This document shows positions 33,009 to 43,297 of a stretch of DNA of 64,000 nt, one piece after another. A program made the translations under genes and the position numbers. This stretch comes from Paraflavitalea pollutisoli. GTDB lineage: Bacteria; Bacteroidota; Bacteroidia; Chitinophagales; Chitinophagaceae. The notes under the pieces are model-generated. The model did no database searches and was not told the origin of the DNA. It saw nothing but the letters and a program-made list of their open reading frames with translations. How positions within the stretch are numbered: position 1 is the stretch's first letter; every line of letters begins with the position of its first letter. The stretch lies in NCBI RefSeq assembly GCF_029360705.1, contig NZ_JARKMX010000014.1:434001-498000 (forward strand). Reading direction: 5' to 3'.

Positions 33009-34787
33009 TCATTTGTTCGCCGCCAATGCCGTCACCGCCTGCAGGAACCAGGCCGTGTGGGGAATCCACTGTTCGGTCCAACGCCATTCGTTGCCGGCAG
33101 CTTCCTGTTTGAAATCGATACCGCTGCCATCCGCCTGCCCCTCCTTACCGGTAATACCGTTGGAGATGCCTCCTTTTCCGGAGCCGTGGCCATACATGGA
33201 AGCCATATAAGGTACATTGTTGACGCCAAATCCATACATGAAGCACATGGCGTACGGATTGCTGCCCAATATCCAGTCCAGTTGCCGGGTAGCCAGTGCT
33301 ACCAGCGAATCTTTCCTGCTTTTATCAGCAGGCTTGTTGTATACCCATTGTGCCCCTGTCAACAAGGCGGTAGCAATAGAACCCAACCGGGCATTCTCGC
33401 CCTGCCACCACCAGCCCGACTCATTCTCGTGCGGAATGAAAAAGCCGTTCTGTTGCTGCTGCCTGACGGCAAAGGTCTGGCGCGCATAGCCGAACGGATT
33501 GCTGACCTCGTAGGTAACCGCCAATTGATAATCGAGCCAGCCACGGATGGTGCTCAACGTTGTATTGCGCAATACAGGGTCTTTTTCTATGGCCAGGTAG
33601 CGGCCGAGTGCCACCACGGGCAGACCGGCGTCGGACGCATGCCAGAAAGGACGGCTTCCATCATCCGCGATGAAATAGCCACCCGGTGCCTGGCGACGGT
33701 TCAAATTGCTGGCGCGTTTGCGCGCCTCCTCCCGATACGGTACTTCACCCGTCGTGATCGATAATTCCGTGGCCGCCATCAGGGCACAATAATCATCGAG
33801 GATATTCTCCTTTCCATCATCGGTGTATTTCGTATTGTTGGTCAACAGGTGGGCAAAAGCTCTGCGCGCAGCAGCCAGGTATTGGGCCGACGTAGAGTCG
33901 CCGTGCTTTTTCCAACGCGCCACCCTGGCCAGTGCGGCAATGGCCATGCCACCACCCTCCCGGAAGGCACACTGGTAATCGGCCGTAGTGACGCTATTGG
34001 CCAATAATCCTACAATGCGTCGGGCGCTGGGATCTTTCTTAAAATAGCTGAACACCGTCATGTAGAAATAACCTTCCGGCGATAAGGAACGCATGAGGTA
34101 ATCGGCACCCCACAAAGCCTCTTGCTCCAGCGAGTCTTTTACTTTCAAAGTACCCAACAATTGCGGAATGGTTTCTGCCGTATTGACCATCGACCAGGTA
34201 ACCAGTGGGGTTTGTTGGGGTGACATGAAATTTGTATAGGCCAGGTGGGAAAAGTATTTGCTGATATCTCCCGACGCATCGCACCAGCCACCGCGTACAT
34301 CTACCGTTTTGTCGCTGCCAAACAACAGCATTTGCTTATCCGATGCCTGCTCTTGCGGCGTATTGGCCCTTTGATGTTGAAAATACTGCACGATGGAAGG
34401 GATCGTCAACCGGGCGAGCGCCTTCTCTGCCACCTGAAAGGAAGCCGACGAACAAGCAGCCCCGTCGAGCACTACGCGCAGCTGGTAGTGACCAGGCTGC
34501 CGAACCGCAGAAAAATCGGCCAGGTAATAAAACTGCTTCGGCTCCCACCCTTCTACTTGCTGGGGCTTGCCGATCTTACCGCTATAAACGATCTTCTGTG
34601 AAGTTTCGTTCCAGATGTGAAAAGAAATGGTATCTGCATATTGGGTTGTCGTTTGCAGGATGGCATTTTTGGGCGATTGAATATCCCAACCCACCTGGTT
34701 GACATGTATTTTAAGTTGGGAAAAAAGTGAAGTCGAGTAGCCAAGACATGCAAGCAATAAAAAGCAGGAGAAAGTCAGCTGTTTCAT
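33009..34787 (-). CDS. GH9 family endoglucanase/glycosidase
   Basis: A 592-residue secreted glycoside hydrolase family 9 enzyme. The ATG at 34787 gives a good signal peptide ('LTFSCFLLLACLGYSTSLFS'); an in-frame ATG 29 codons upstream would not. Residues about 25-115 form the CelD-type N-terminal Ig-like domain ('IHVNQVGWDIQSPKNAIL'). The (alpha/alpha)6 catalytic domain follows, with 'DVRGGWCDASGDISKYFSHL' carrying the catalytic Asp pair region (the common form is GGWyDAGD) and the 'WILGSNPYAMCFMYGFG' block near 515. Family members cleave beta-1,4-glucans and related beta-glycans. It is monocistronic. Confidence 0.9.
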   Translation of the reverse strand: MKQLTFSCFLLLACLGYSTSLFSQLKIHVNQVGWDIQSPKNAILQTTTQYADTISFHIWNETSQKIVYSGKIGKPQQVEGWEPKQFYYLADFSAVRQPGHYQLRVVLDGAACSSASFQVAEKALARLTIPSIVQYFQHQRANTPQEQASDKQMLLFGSDKTVDVRGGWCDASGDISKYFSHLAYTNFMSPQQTPLVTWSMVNTAETIPQLLGTLKVKDSLEQEALWGADYLMRSLSPEGYFYMTVFSYFKKDPSARRIVGLLANSVTTADYQCAFREGGGMAIAALARVARWKKHGDSTSAQYLAAARRAFAHLLTNNTKYTDDGKENILDDYCALMAATELSITTGEVPYREEARKRASNLNRRQAPGGYFIADDGSRPFWHASDAGLPVVALGRYLAIEKDPVLRNTTLSTIRGWLDYQLAVTYEVSNPFGYARQTFAVRQQQQNGFFIPHENESGWWWQGENARLGSIATALLTGAQWVYNKPADKSRKDSLVALATRQLDWILGSNPYAMCFMYGFGVNNVPYMASMYGHGSGKGGISNGITGKEGQADGSGIDFKQEAAGNEWRWTEQWIPHTAWFLQAVTALAANK

Positions 34788-35011
34788 ATCAACGAATTTA
34801 CCAGTAGGATCACAAGAATGCGCTACTACAAATATTCCAAAAGCATCAAGCAATGATAAACAACTGACTATCAATATACAACTCCACTCCTGTAGAGGTT
34901 TTGGCGTAGTTCACTACGGTCATTTAAAACTCCGCCTACTAATTTCTGATCTGCACCGACCTAATTACTTGATTGCAATAACTTCAACGACTTAACGATA
35001 AATCTTTTGTC

Positions 35012-36145
35012 ATGAAGTATTTGTCTATTCGTTTTTTACAGGCGATTGCGGTCCTTTCTATATTAGCGGCCAGTGGCTACCTCTATGCCGAGATAACGAC
35101 GAAAGCCAATTTTAGCACACTCCCCCCTTACTTCAATATCGGACTGGCAGGATTTGACCTGTTGTTTGTGATCGCCGGATTTGTCGTAAGCCAACAATTT
35201 CGCAATTACCATGGCGGTGCTGACGCTGCGCGCTTTCTGGGGAACCGTTTTATCCGGATCAACTTACTTTTCTACATTACCAGTTTATTGTGTTATGGCC
35301 TCTCCCTGTTGCAGGAACGCATTGCCAACGGTGGCATCTTTTTTAATCAAGACGAGGTCATTCAGCGCATCATTGATACAATTATATTGGTACCCGCCAC
35401 CGATGCACAATTCTTATACAACCCTTTTTTGCCCATTACCTGGGCCCTGGCCTTTCTGTGGCTTTCCTACCTACTGTATTCTGTGGCTATACTCATTAGC
35501 CGAAAGCAGAAAATCCTCCTCATGGCCGTTTTTATTGCGATTTTGAACAGTTTACAATATATCCTGCAACCAGTCGACCTGCGATTAACCTTTTTATGGA
35601 ATCCCATCCTTGCTGAGTTTTTGCTGGGCATGATCCTATTTCGTATTCTGGACAAACTGAAACATCCCCAGGCGGGCTTGGGTTATCTGATGATTGCCCT
35701 CTCACTGGCCTGGCTGATTGCTTTGTGCTGGTTGAGCGATCCTGCAATAGGGCATCCTGGGAATATTTTGGCAGGTATTTTAAGTATTAAGCGATTGTTG
35801 TACTGGGGAATACCCAGTGGCGTTTTGTTGATGGGCGTTTTGCTGGTAGAGCAAGCAGGCCATTTGAAAACAATTTGGCAGCAAGGTCTATTCCAGCGTT
35901 TGGGCAGGGCCTCCTACCCTATCTTCTTAGCGATCGGGCTCATGGGACCTGTCATGCAATTGTTAGAAACTGCTGTCGGTTCAAAGCTTCCTGTCGTTGT
36001 GCTTGTGTTAATGTACGTACTAATAGCCATTTTGCTCGGGTTCGGCATACATCAGTTAGCACGACGTTTTGCCCCCAAGACGTCCCAAACAGTTAAACCT
36101 GTGGCATATGAAAATAGCCCAACCTTGATTAAAACTCAGGCTTAG
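35012..36145 (+). CDS. Acyltransferase-3-like integral membrane protein lacking the usual catalytic His
   Basis: A 377-residue protein with about ten transmembrane helices in the acyltransferase-3 (OafA/YrhL-like) pattern. The N-terminus 'IRFLQAIAVLSILAASGYLY' aligns with the usual 'lRalAvllVvlfH' helix. The conserved histidine at the end of that helix, needed for acyl transfer in OafA-type enzymes, is replaced by small residues (A-A-S-G). The second helix keeps the 'GFDLLFVIAGFVVS' pattern (usual form GvdlFFviSGfl). It is therefore a divergent or inactive member, or the catalytic residue lies elsewhere. It is divergent from the GH9 gene. Confidence 0.8.
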   Translation: MKYLSIRFLQAIAVLSILAASGYLYAEITTKANFSTLPPYFNIGLAGFDLLFVIAGFVVSQQFRNYHGGADAARFLGNRFIRINLLFYITSLLCYGLSLLQERIANGGIFFNQDEVIQRIIDTIILVPATDAQFLYNPFLPITWALAFLWLSYLLYSVAILISRKQKILLMAVFIAILNSLQYILQPVDLRLTFLWNPILAEFLLGMILFRILDKLKHPQAGLGYLMIALSLAWLIALCWLSDPAIGHPGNILAGILSIKRLLYWGIPSGVLLMGVLLVEQAGHLKTIWQQGLFQRLGRASYPIFLAIGLMGPVMQLLETAVGSKLPVVVLVLMYVLIAILLGFGIHQLARRFAPKTSQTVKPVAYENSPTLIKTQA

Positions 36146-36276
36146 CCATCCGGCTACGCCAATACGCCCGAAAGCGATCAAATTCAAGGCCTTAAGATTA
36201 GGTAAATAAATGGTTAATTAGACTCATTATACGTTATAATCAGCAATACCATCATCAAAGAATCTATAAAAGTCCG

Positions 36277-39162
36277 ATGAAATCTATTGCGCTCGTATTT
36301 CCGATCCTATTTTTCTTTTTGCATAGCCTATGCCAAAAACCAATTGTTGATACCGGTATGTTAAACACTTGGCCCATCGTAGCCACCGGAGAAGATGGCA
36401 TAGCTATGAGTCCGGATGGGCACTTTGCGGCTTATGTCATCTATAACCAGCCAAGGGGAAAAAGCACGCTGACGATAAAACAATTGGAAGGCAATTGGGA
36501 AAAGTCGATTGTCGCTGAATATCCATCGATCATATTCTTCAGCGCTGACAGCAAACTACTACTCTTCAAAACTGAGGAGGGGCTTTTTAAGCTGCAGATG
36601 GGCAAAACAACTGCTCAACTTTTTGCTGGTAATGTAGACGTATTTTACCCTTACGAATTAAAAGGGAAATGGATACTTCTCGCCAACGAAAAAAAAGCAT
36701 CATCTTATAGACTAATTGACCTTGTAACGAGCAAGGAACAAGTCTTTGATGATGTTGCTCAATTTGAATGGATGGATGCGGGCAAAAAAATTTTATTCAA
36801 GTCTCCCGCGAACGACCTGACGCTGCTTGACCTTTCTTCGAATCACAAATTTACTCTGTCAAAAATTGTTGATTATCGATTTTCGAATAATCTAAATGAA
36901 ATAGCTTACGTAAGTCTTCACGATGCTGCGCAGGTTCTGAAAAGAAAACCATTGAAAGTTGGACCCGAAAAAATTTCCTGGATCGGAAAACCTTCGGACC
37001 GTATCGAGCAACTTACATACAGCGAAGATGACCGACAGCTGTCTTTTGTTGTAATCGATGACAAAAATGATAAAAGCATCTGGCATTGCCGTTCATCGGA
37101 CATGATAGCGACTCAGCTCATCAACGACGCCGAGCTTTTAGAGAAACAAGGCCTCAGCATCGAGTCATTGAATTATTTTAGCGCTCAAGGCTGCAAATGG
37201 ATATATTTTTCTACAGAGCGATCCCCTGCGTCTGACTTGTCTACGGTACCAACTGTAACTAGTGTGGATATCTGGAATTATCAGGATGACGAATTATTCC
37301 CTGCACAAATTGACACTCGATCGTTTAGGTCTGGCGTTTTATTTGCCATAGAAACCACCACAAAACAGTTACATAGATTTACTAAAAATGAAAATTGCAT
37401 TCAAGCATTTAATGATCTTGTTTTAGTTGAAATAACTGAGAATCAAAAAAGGAAGAGCCAATTCCAACAAGGCGCTCAAGAATACTGGCTTTATAATCTT
37501 AAGACGGGTTCCAAAACTCCTATTATAGGAAAAAACAAAAATCCCATGGCTGGTGTTCGCATTTCGACTTCCCCCCATTACCGCTGGATCATCTATTGGG
37601 ATCAGGCTACTGAAGACTACTACAGTTTAGACTCACAAACCGGAAATATTGTAAACCTAACAGCTCATTTGCCATTCAAATTTACCGATGAAGTGCTTCA
37701 AAACGTAAGACCTATTCCTGTGGGCTATATCAATTGGCTAAAAAATGAAAGCTATATGCTTATTTTCGACAACTACGATTTATGGAAGATAGACCCCAGT
37801 GGCACCGAACAACCAATATGCCTTACTGGAGAATATGGAAGAAACCACGGTGTTTACCTAAGGTTTATGCAAGTACCTCCGGCAAGCATAGCACCAGGAA
37901 CTGAAGTCCTCTTTACCGGGTTCAATAAATGGACTAAAGAAAATAGCATATTTAGCATGAAATGGGGGAATTCAAAGAGCTTAACTTGTTTAGTAGTAGG
38001 CCCATATAATTATTATCAAACCACCATTTTTCAGCAACCATTCAACAACCCTATGGCCCCTTTATCAGGTACCCACGGAAAGGCCTCTCACTGGATCGTA
38101 TTGAGACAAAGTGAGAAGGAGTATCCTAATCTATATTATAGTAAAGACCTGCAGCATTTCAAGCCGATCACCCACCTGGAACCACATAAAGCTGTTAATT
38201 GGCTAACTGCCGAACCGGTTATCTGGAAGATGTACAATGGACAACTCAACACTGGCGTGCTGTATAAACCAGAAAACTTTGACTCCACCCAAAAGTATCC
38301 TGTTATTTTTAATTATTATGAGAAGTTCTCCCAACGTTGTTACCAGTTCCCTATGCCGGGACTGACAACTGCAAACATTAACATACCATGGTTTGTAAGC
38401 CGCGGATACCTTGTATTTACGCCAGATATTCAATACAGCACTGCCAATGTTCCTGGCGGGATGACCATCACTGAAGCAGCCTACAATGCCGTCGCTTCTG
38501 CCGGGGAATTCCTGGCGCAGCGCCCCTATGTAGACAAAGAACACATGGCCATTCAGGGGCATAGTTTTGGCGCTTACCAGACATTGGGTATACTCTGCAA
38601 CTCTTCCGATCGGTTTGCAGCCGCAATTGAAATAGCCGGAACTACTGATATTATCAGCTCATATTTAACATTGATAACAGGTGACGAATCTCCTAACGCT
38701 TCGTTAAAAGAGGATAAACAGGATCATCCTCAAGGTAGAATGGGGGCTACCCCTTGGGAACGGCCAGATATCTATCTTAAAAGTTCATCGGTTTTGAACG
38801 CCCACAAGATAAAAACTCCATTATTGATGGTCCACAATAAAAAAGATGGCGCTATTAATTTTAACCAGGCTGTCGAGATGTATATGGCGTTGCGAAGGTT
38901 GAGTAAGCCGTGCTGGCTGATTCAATATGATAATAGTGGGCATGTATTAACAAATCGGAAAGACAAATTAGACTTCACACTTAGGCTTACCCAGTATCTT
39001 GACCATCATCTTAAAGACGCACCAGCACCACTCTGGATGACCATGACTCACTTAAGGCAATATAAGGACAAGAATAACCTGTTCGCTTTGGACAGTACCC
39101 GCAGTTGCTTCCCAGGCTGCAAGGCCTGCGCCAAGTACGTTACTCCATCACCAACAAACTAA
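36277..39162 (+). CDS. S9-family (prolyl oligopeptidase-like) serine peptidase
   Basis: A 961-residue secreted peptidase. It has a signal peptide ('SIALVFPILFFFLHSLCQ'), then a long beta-propeller-like region (about 30-650) containing repeated WD-type strands, and an alpha/beta-hydrolase domain (about 690-930). The catalytic triad can be read as Ser763 in 'IQGHSFGAYQT', Asp857 in 'NKKDGAINF' and His889 in 'NSGHVLTNRK'. It resembles Bacteroidota dipeptidyl/acylaminoacyl peptidases. The tail ends 'CFPGCKACAKYV' instead of a T9SS domain. The gene is AT-richer than its neighbours, hinting at separate acquisition, and overlaps the convergent methyltransferase gene by 23 nt. Confidence 0.92.
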   Translation: MKSIALVFPILFFFLHSLCQKPIVDTGMLNTWPIVATGEDGIAMSPDGHFAAYVIYNQPRGKSTLTIKQLEGNWEKSIVAEYPSIIFFSADSKLLLFKTEEGLFKLQMGKTTAQLFAGNVDVFYPYELKGKWILLANEKKASSYRLIDLVTSKEQVFDDVAQFEWMDAGKKILFKSPANDLTLLDLSSNHKFTLSKIVDYRFSNNLNEIAYVSLHDAAQVLKRKPLKVGPEKISWIGKPSDRIEQLTYSEDDRQLSFVVIDDKNDKSIWHCRSSDMIATQLINDAELLEKQGLSIESLNYFSAQGCKWIYFSTERSPASDLSTVPTVTSVDIWNYQDDELFPAQIDTRSFRSGVLFAIETTTKQLHRFTKNENCIQAFNDLVLVEITENQKRKSQFQQGAQEYWLYNLKTGSKTPIIGKNKNPMAGVRISTSPHYRWIIYWDQATEDYYSLDSQTGNIVNLTAHLPFKFTDEVLQNVRPIPVGYINWLKNESYMLIFDNYDLWKIDPSGTEQPICLTGEYGRNHGVYLRFMQVPPASIAPGTEVLFTGFNKWTKENSIFSMKWGNSKSLTCLVVGPYNYYQTTIFQQPFNNPMAPLSGTHGKASHWIVLRQSEKEYPNLYYSKDLQHFKPITHLEPHKAVNWLTAEPVIWKMYNGQLNTGVLYKPENFDSTQKYPVIFNYYEKFSQRCYQFPMPGLTTANINIPWFVSRGYLVFTPDIQYSTANVPGGMTITEAAYNAVASAGEFLAQRPYVDKEHMAIQGHSFGAYQTLGILCNSSDRFAAAIEIAGTTDIISSYLTLITGDESPNASLKEDKQDHPQGRMGATPWERPDIYLKSSSVLNAHKIKTPLLMVHNKKDGAINFNQAVEMYMALRRLSKPCWLIQYDNSGHVLTNRKDKLDFTLRLTQYLDHHLKDAPAPLWMTMTHLRQYKDKNNLFALDSTRSCFPGCKACAKYVTPSPTN

Positions 39163-39772
39163 CCATCGTTTCCTGGCCATCCTTAACGACCACCAGCTCC
39201 TTCTGGCTGGTGCAAAGCGGCAATAACTTCTCGATAAACGGCTTTGCCATCAATCGTTGGGGCGTCGTGAGCAAGATGGTGGTGCCCTGCGCCAAGAAAC
39301 GCAATAACACGGTGTATAGGCGATCAAACTGTTCAGGATCATAATTGATGTCGGCGAGCAGTAATACTTCAGCAGTGAGGTCATGGGGCAGGTGATTCCA
39401 ATCCAGGAGCCGGGCTGTGAAATTCGACAATTGGGCATGACGTGCGGACTGTTCAATGGCTTCCACCGCTTCCGGCAAATAATCGCTGCAACAAACTTCC
39501 TGCGCATAGCGGCCCGCCACCATTGACGGCAATCCCAATCCGGCCGCCAATTCCAGCACCCGCTTGCCCTGCACCCATTCGGGATGCTCGTGTATATAGT
39601 CTGCGAGGGCAATGCCAGCCGGCCACAATTTTGTCCAGTGCGGAAAGGGAACATTTACCTGCACCCGCTTTTGCTGAAAATACGCTGCCTGCACCGCCTG
39701 TGCATCCGGTACGAACAGCTCTACCTGGTAGCCTGGACGTTTAATTTTCTGTAATTGTAACGCTATCGACAT
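39140..39772 (-). CDS. Class I SAM-dependent methyltransferase (METTL/PrmA-like)
   Basis: A 210-residue methyltransferase. Motif I is 'VLELAAGLGLPSMVAGR' (about 66-82). The acidic residue ending the second strand is in 'VCCSDYLPEAV', and the motif 'LLADINYDPEQFDRL' stands where lysine/nicotinamide-type methyltransferases have a D/NPP-like loop. It resembles the family of protein lysine or nicotinamide N-methyltransferase-like proteins; the substrate is not known. It ends inside the convergent S9 peptidase gene. Confidence 0.85.
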   Translation of the reverse strand: MSIALQLQKIKRPGYQVELFVPDAQAVQAAYFQQKRVQVNVPFPHWTKLWPAGIALADYIHEHPEWVQGKRVLELAAGLGLPSMVAGRYAQEVCCSDYLPEAVEAIEQSARHAQLSNFTARLLDWNHLPHDLTAEVLLLADINYDPEQFDRLYTVLLRFLAQGTTILLTTPQRLMAKPFIEKLLPLCTSQKELVVVKDGQETMVSLLVME

Positions 39773-39881
39773 AATGCTCTAAGCCTGTAAAATAACCCCT
39801 TTTTAGGGAAAGACACTCCCGCCCTCCAGCGGGACGGGACAACATTTCTGCCGGAGGCACCCCAGGAAATGCCAGTAGTGC

Positions 39882-39917
39882 AAAAAAAATCGGCAATACC
39901 TGTGAGGTATTGCCGAT
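39882..39917 (-). terminator. Terminator of the SusC/D-fasciclin-DUF5007 operon
   Basis: ATCGGCAATACC (39889-39900) and GGTATTGCCGAT (39906-39917) form a perfect 12-bp stem with a 5-nt loop, followed on the minus strand by eight T residues. Confidence 0.93.
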
Positions 39918-39958
39918 ACAGAGGCTTAAGCAGAACGATTCACCAATACTAAACAAAC

Positions 39959-40936
39959 TTAGTTAATGCGCTGCGCATCGGTCAGCTGGACCTGCACGAC
40001 GTAGGTGCCTTCTATCTTCACCTGAAACCCTACCACCGGGTTGGCGGCATTGTTGGGCAGTGCGTCGATAGATACATACGTAGCCGGAATTCTATAATAG
40101 ATCAGGTAGCCCCAATCTGTAGATGGCGTTATATAAGGGCGCAACGGAAACGGCGCCACTTCAAAATCACAGATCATGGCGGTATCGGTGTATTTCACCG
40201 GGTTGAACTTGGCGTGCGTTTCGAAGAACGGACGGTCGCCGCGCTTAACGATCATACCCGCTGCCGGATTGAAGGGGCGGCCATTCTTGTCCACATACTT
40301 CAGGATCACGCGCGCGCCATCGTTGGATACCTTGGTAGCGGTTACCCGAGGCGCCTTGATGCCGGTAAACACCTCACTCGCATTGGAGCCAGAGGCTGCC
40401 GCGTAGGTAAGGGTGAACACATCGTCTGTAGTAGGATCCACCACATTGATGTCGGCAAATGCCGGATAATCCTTGGTGCCCCTGGAGTTGGTGGCCCTAA
40501 GATCAAAAGTATACAAGCCCAGGGGCAGGTTGGCAGAGGCGCGGTTGAAACTGATCTGACCACTGATGGGGTTGAAATTCATCGGGGTCATTTTCTTGAG
40601 CTCCCGTTTCTTGTTCAACAGCTCGACTGTGGTATCCTTTTGCGGATCGAACACATCTCCTTCTTTAAATACCAATACTTCGTATTCCTGGAAAAATTCC
40701 TTCGGTGCTGCTGCACCTGTCGCTTTATCGCGCAGGTTCGACAATTCAAAGCTGATCGGTGGTGTAGAACCATCGGCATTGATCCGGTCTGACAGGGTCA
40801 GCGATAACCCCCTTTTGGCGTAAATAACGCGGTCTTTGTAGCGGATGGTATCGCTGAGAAAACCCACGTCGATTTTGGAACAGGCTGCCGCCAAAGCGAC
40901 AACGGCCAATGAAGCAACTATTATTTTCTTTTTCAT
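39959..40936 (-). CDS. DUF5007-like surface lipoprotein
   Basis: A 325-residue lipoprotein (signal 'KIIVASLAVVALAAAC', lipobox Cys20). The body is beta-rich with Ig-like segments and resembles the DUF5007 family found behind fasciclin and SusD genes in Bacteroidota PUL-like loci. It is the last of four same-strand genes (SusC, SusD, fasciclin, this one), with an 18-nt gap to the fasciclin gene, and ends at a strong terminator. It is probably a surface glycan-binding (SusE/F-like) accessory. Confidence 0.75.
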   Translation of the reverse strand: MKKKIIVASLAVVALAAACSKIDVGFLSDTIRYKDRVIYAKRGLSLTLSDRINADGSTPPISFELSNLRDKATGAAAPKEFFQEYEVLVFKEGDVFDPQKDTTVELLNKKRELKKMTPMNFNPISGQISFNRASANLPLGLYTFDLRATNSRGTKDYPAFADINVVDPTTDDVFTLTYAAASGSNASEVFTGIKAPRVTATKVSNDGARVILKYVDKNGRPFNPAAGMIVKRGDRPFFETHAKFNPVKYTDTAMICDFEVAPFPLRPYITPSTDWGYLIYYRIPATYVSIDALPNNAANPVVGFQVKIEGTYVVQVQLTDAQRIN

Positions 40937-40954
40937 TGTATTGTGCTTTAAGGG

Positions 40955-41650
40955 TTATTTGGGCAGTGGTTCAGTGTTGAAGAACAGGCGGTGGCGGTTG
41001 TCCAATACGTGAATAATACCTGTTGTGGTGATGATGCCGGATGTCTGGCAATCGACTGTCACATCTTTTAATTCGTTGGGAATCGACGTGAAATCGAGTT
41101 CATCCGCATCCAACGTGCCGATCACTTTGGTAAAGTTGACATAATCGACATACTCGATGTAGGTATTGTACGGCTGTATCCTGCGCAGTTTGATGTACTG
41201 ACGGATATTGGAGCCCATCGGGCCAATCTGACTGGTGAAGAAAGCGCCTTTTGTATTGAGGTTCTCGCGCTGAATTTTGCCGGGGAAGATGTACATCCGG
41301 AGTGAGTCTTTCAGCACCGCCGCGCTTACGTCTTTCATCCCGAACACGATGTTTTCGCTGCCCACTTCAATGATCTTTTGCTGTTTTTTAGCCAGCATCC
41401 AATCCCGAACACCCCAGTTGGTCACGGCAAAAAAGGTGACATCGCCATTGATGGCATCTTTCAATCCGGCCATATCGATGGCTTTTACCAGCGAATCGAA
41501 GGAACCGTGTTGTTTCAAATAATCGTAGGTGGTCATGTTGACATGGGGATCGTGTGTACCACCGTCATTCTTGTATTTGTCCTTTTTGCACGACGCCAGC
41601 AACAAGATCAGGGCCAGTGCCATCAGTATTTTGCTTGCCATTACTCGCAT
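40955..41650 (-). CDS. Fasciclin-domain lipoprotein
   Basis: A 231-residue lipoprotein (signal ending 'LALILLLASC'). Residues 40-225 form a single fasciclin-like domain: 'SFDSLVKAIDMAGLKDAING', then 'DVTFFAVTNWGVRDW', and the final 'GIITTTGIIHVLDN' strand typical of FAS1 domains. Two ATGs four codons apart (41650 and 41638) both fit the signal peptide. It sits 24 nt after SusD and is co-transcribed. FAS1 domains bind extracellular polymers or surfaces; the ligand is unknown. Confidence 0.85.
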   Translation of the reverse strand: MRVMASKILMALALILLLASCKKDKYKNDGGTHDPHVNMTTYDYLKQHGSFDSLVKAIDMAGLKDAINGDVTFFAVTNWGVRDWMLAKKQQKIIEVGSENIVFGMKDVSAAVLKDSLRMYIFPGKIQRENLNTKGAFFTSQIGPMGSNIRQYIKLRRIQPYNTYIEYVDYVNFTKVIGTLDADELDFTSIPNELKDVTVDCQTSGIITTTGIIHVLDNRHRLFFNTEPLPK

Positions 41651-41674
41651 AAATTTCCTTTAGTAGTTGAACAA

Positions 41675-43279
41675 TTAGATCTTGCCTCTCCAGTACTGGG
41701 TTTGTACCAGGTATTTGTTTTCCTTGAACAGTACGGGAGCTACCGGCCAGTAAAAGCCTTCTGCCTTCAGTCGCTGATCGCTTAACCAGGACGAACTATT
41801 GACCGCCTGCCTGGTGCGTACGAGGTCATAAAACAACTGGCCTTCGAGGTACAGTTCTTTGGCGCGCTCGGCGATGTACTCAGTCATGACTTGCGCTTTT
41901 GTAGCGGTCTGCGGTACAAAGCTGGATACATGGGCGCCATTGCGCTGACGGAATCCGTTGATGATGTCGATAGCCGTAGTCACCTGATTTTTGTACAGGG
42001 CAATTTCCGCCTTTAACAGCTGCATGTCGGCCAACCGGAAAATGTTCTGGTTGTTGCTGAAATTACCGTCGAGTTGTTGTCCGGGTTCGCGGAAGATGAT
42101 GTTTGAATACTTGATGCAGGTGGGATAATCGCTGTTTACGTCATCGAAATTCTTTCTGAAGCGGATGTCTGAATTGTCCATTCCTTTTTTCTCCACTTCC
42201 ATCCATACCCACTGGTTGGTTACCCATACCCATTCCCACACCTTGGTGGTTTTATAATAGTGCGAAGACAGGTAGTCTTTCTTCACATAGTAAAACGCGT
42301 TAGCAGCAAAATAGCGCACATAGCGGCTATCGAGGAACCAACGTCCGATGTGCTGGGTAGAACCTTCCAGGGTATTTTCGCTTTTATTGATCTCGAAAAT
42401 GCTCTCGGTAGAGCGACCGATAAAAGTTTGATAGTAATTGGCCGTATCGGTGAGCTTATAGCCACCTTTTGTTTCGATCTCATTGATCGCGTTGGCTGCA
42501 TTGTCTACATCGGCCATGATGGGATCATTCGTCTGCATGTTGCTGACAGTAGCGCGCCAGAGGTAGAGGTGTGCCAACAGGGCGTAAGCAGCACCTTTGT
42601 TGGCTGTCACCGCCTTATCGGCCGCAGAATTGTACTCCCATTTCAGGCTTTCGATCGCTGCCTTACAGTCTTTTTCGATCTGCGCCATTACTTCCAGTTT
42701 GGGTGTACGGCCCAGGTGGGGAGCTTTCAGCGGATCGTCATACGCTTCTATCACCAAGGGTACATCACCCCATACCCGCACCAGCATGAAGTAGGTGAGC
42801 GCCCGGATAAACAGGGCCTGGCCTTTGATGTTGTTGCGATAATTGACAGGATCTGCATACCCCTTCAGGACTTCCTCCGGTACTGCCTCCATGTTCTTCA
42901 ACACGATGTTGGACATGGCGATGGTCTTGTAAAACTTTGTCCAGTTACCCAGTGCCTGAGACACATAATTGTGGTCGAAGCGACCTTGGGTGACCTCGGT
43001 ATTTCCCTGACCATCATTCGTACGCAGGTTAAACTCATAGTCGGTGGTGGCGTCACCATAGGCGTAAAAACAGTTCCAGGTGTTGTAAAGGCCGTCTGAG
43101 AGGGCATCACGAAGCATCGAATAATTGCCGGCAATGGCATTGGTGCCAGCCCGGGGATCGGACCAGAATACTTCGTTGTAGGTAGAGTTCTTGGGTTCCT
43201 GTTCCAAAATCTTATTACAGGATACCGTGGTCAGTGAACACAAACCCAGGAATATATAGGGAAGTTGCTTGATGTTCAT
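41675..43279 (-). CDS. SusD/RagB-like surface lipoprotein
   Basis: A 534-residue SusD-family protein with lipobox 'TTVSC'. The N-terminal SusD-like block ('NKILEQEPKNSTYNEVFWSD') and TPR helices are followed by the C-terminal RagB block ('YIAERAKELYLEGQLFYDLV'). It lies 18 nt after its SusC partner and before the fasciclin gene. The length is typical. Confidence 0.95.
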   Translation of the reverse strand: MNIKQLPYIFLGLCSLTTVSCNKILEQEPKNSTYNEVFWSDPRAGTNAIAGNYSMLRDALSDGLYNTWNCFYAYGDATTDYEFNLRTNDGQGNTEVTQGRFDHNYVSQALGNWTKFYKTIAMSNIVLKNMEAVPEEVLKGYADPVNYRNNIKGQALFIRALTYFMLVRVWGDVPLVIEAYDDPLKAPHLGRTPKLEVMAQIEKDCKAAIESLKWEYNSAADKAVTANKGAAYALLAHLYLWRATVSNMQTNDPIMADVDNAANAINEIETKGGYKLTDTANYYQTFIGRSTESIFEINKSENTLEGSTQHIGRWFLDSRYVRYFAANAFYYVKKDYLSSHYYKTTKVWEWVWVTNQWVWMEVEKKGMDNSDIRFRKNFDDVNSDYPTCIKYSNIIFREPGQQLDGNFSNNQNIFRLADMQLLKAEIALYKNQVTTAIDIINGFRQRNGAHVSSFVPQTATKAQVMTEYIAERAKELYLEGQLFYDLVRTRQAVNSSSWLSDQRLKAEGFYWPVAPVLFKENKYLVQTQYWRGKI

Positions 43280-43297
43280 ATAAGATTTTTACCAGAT

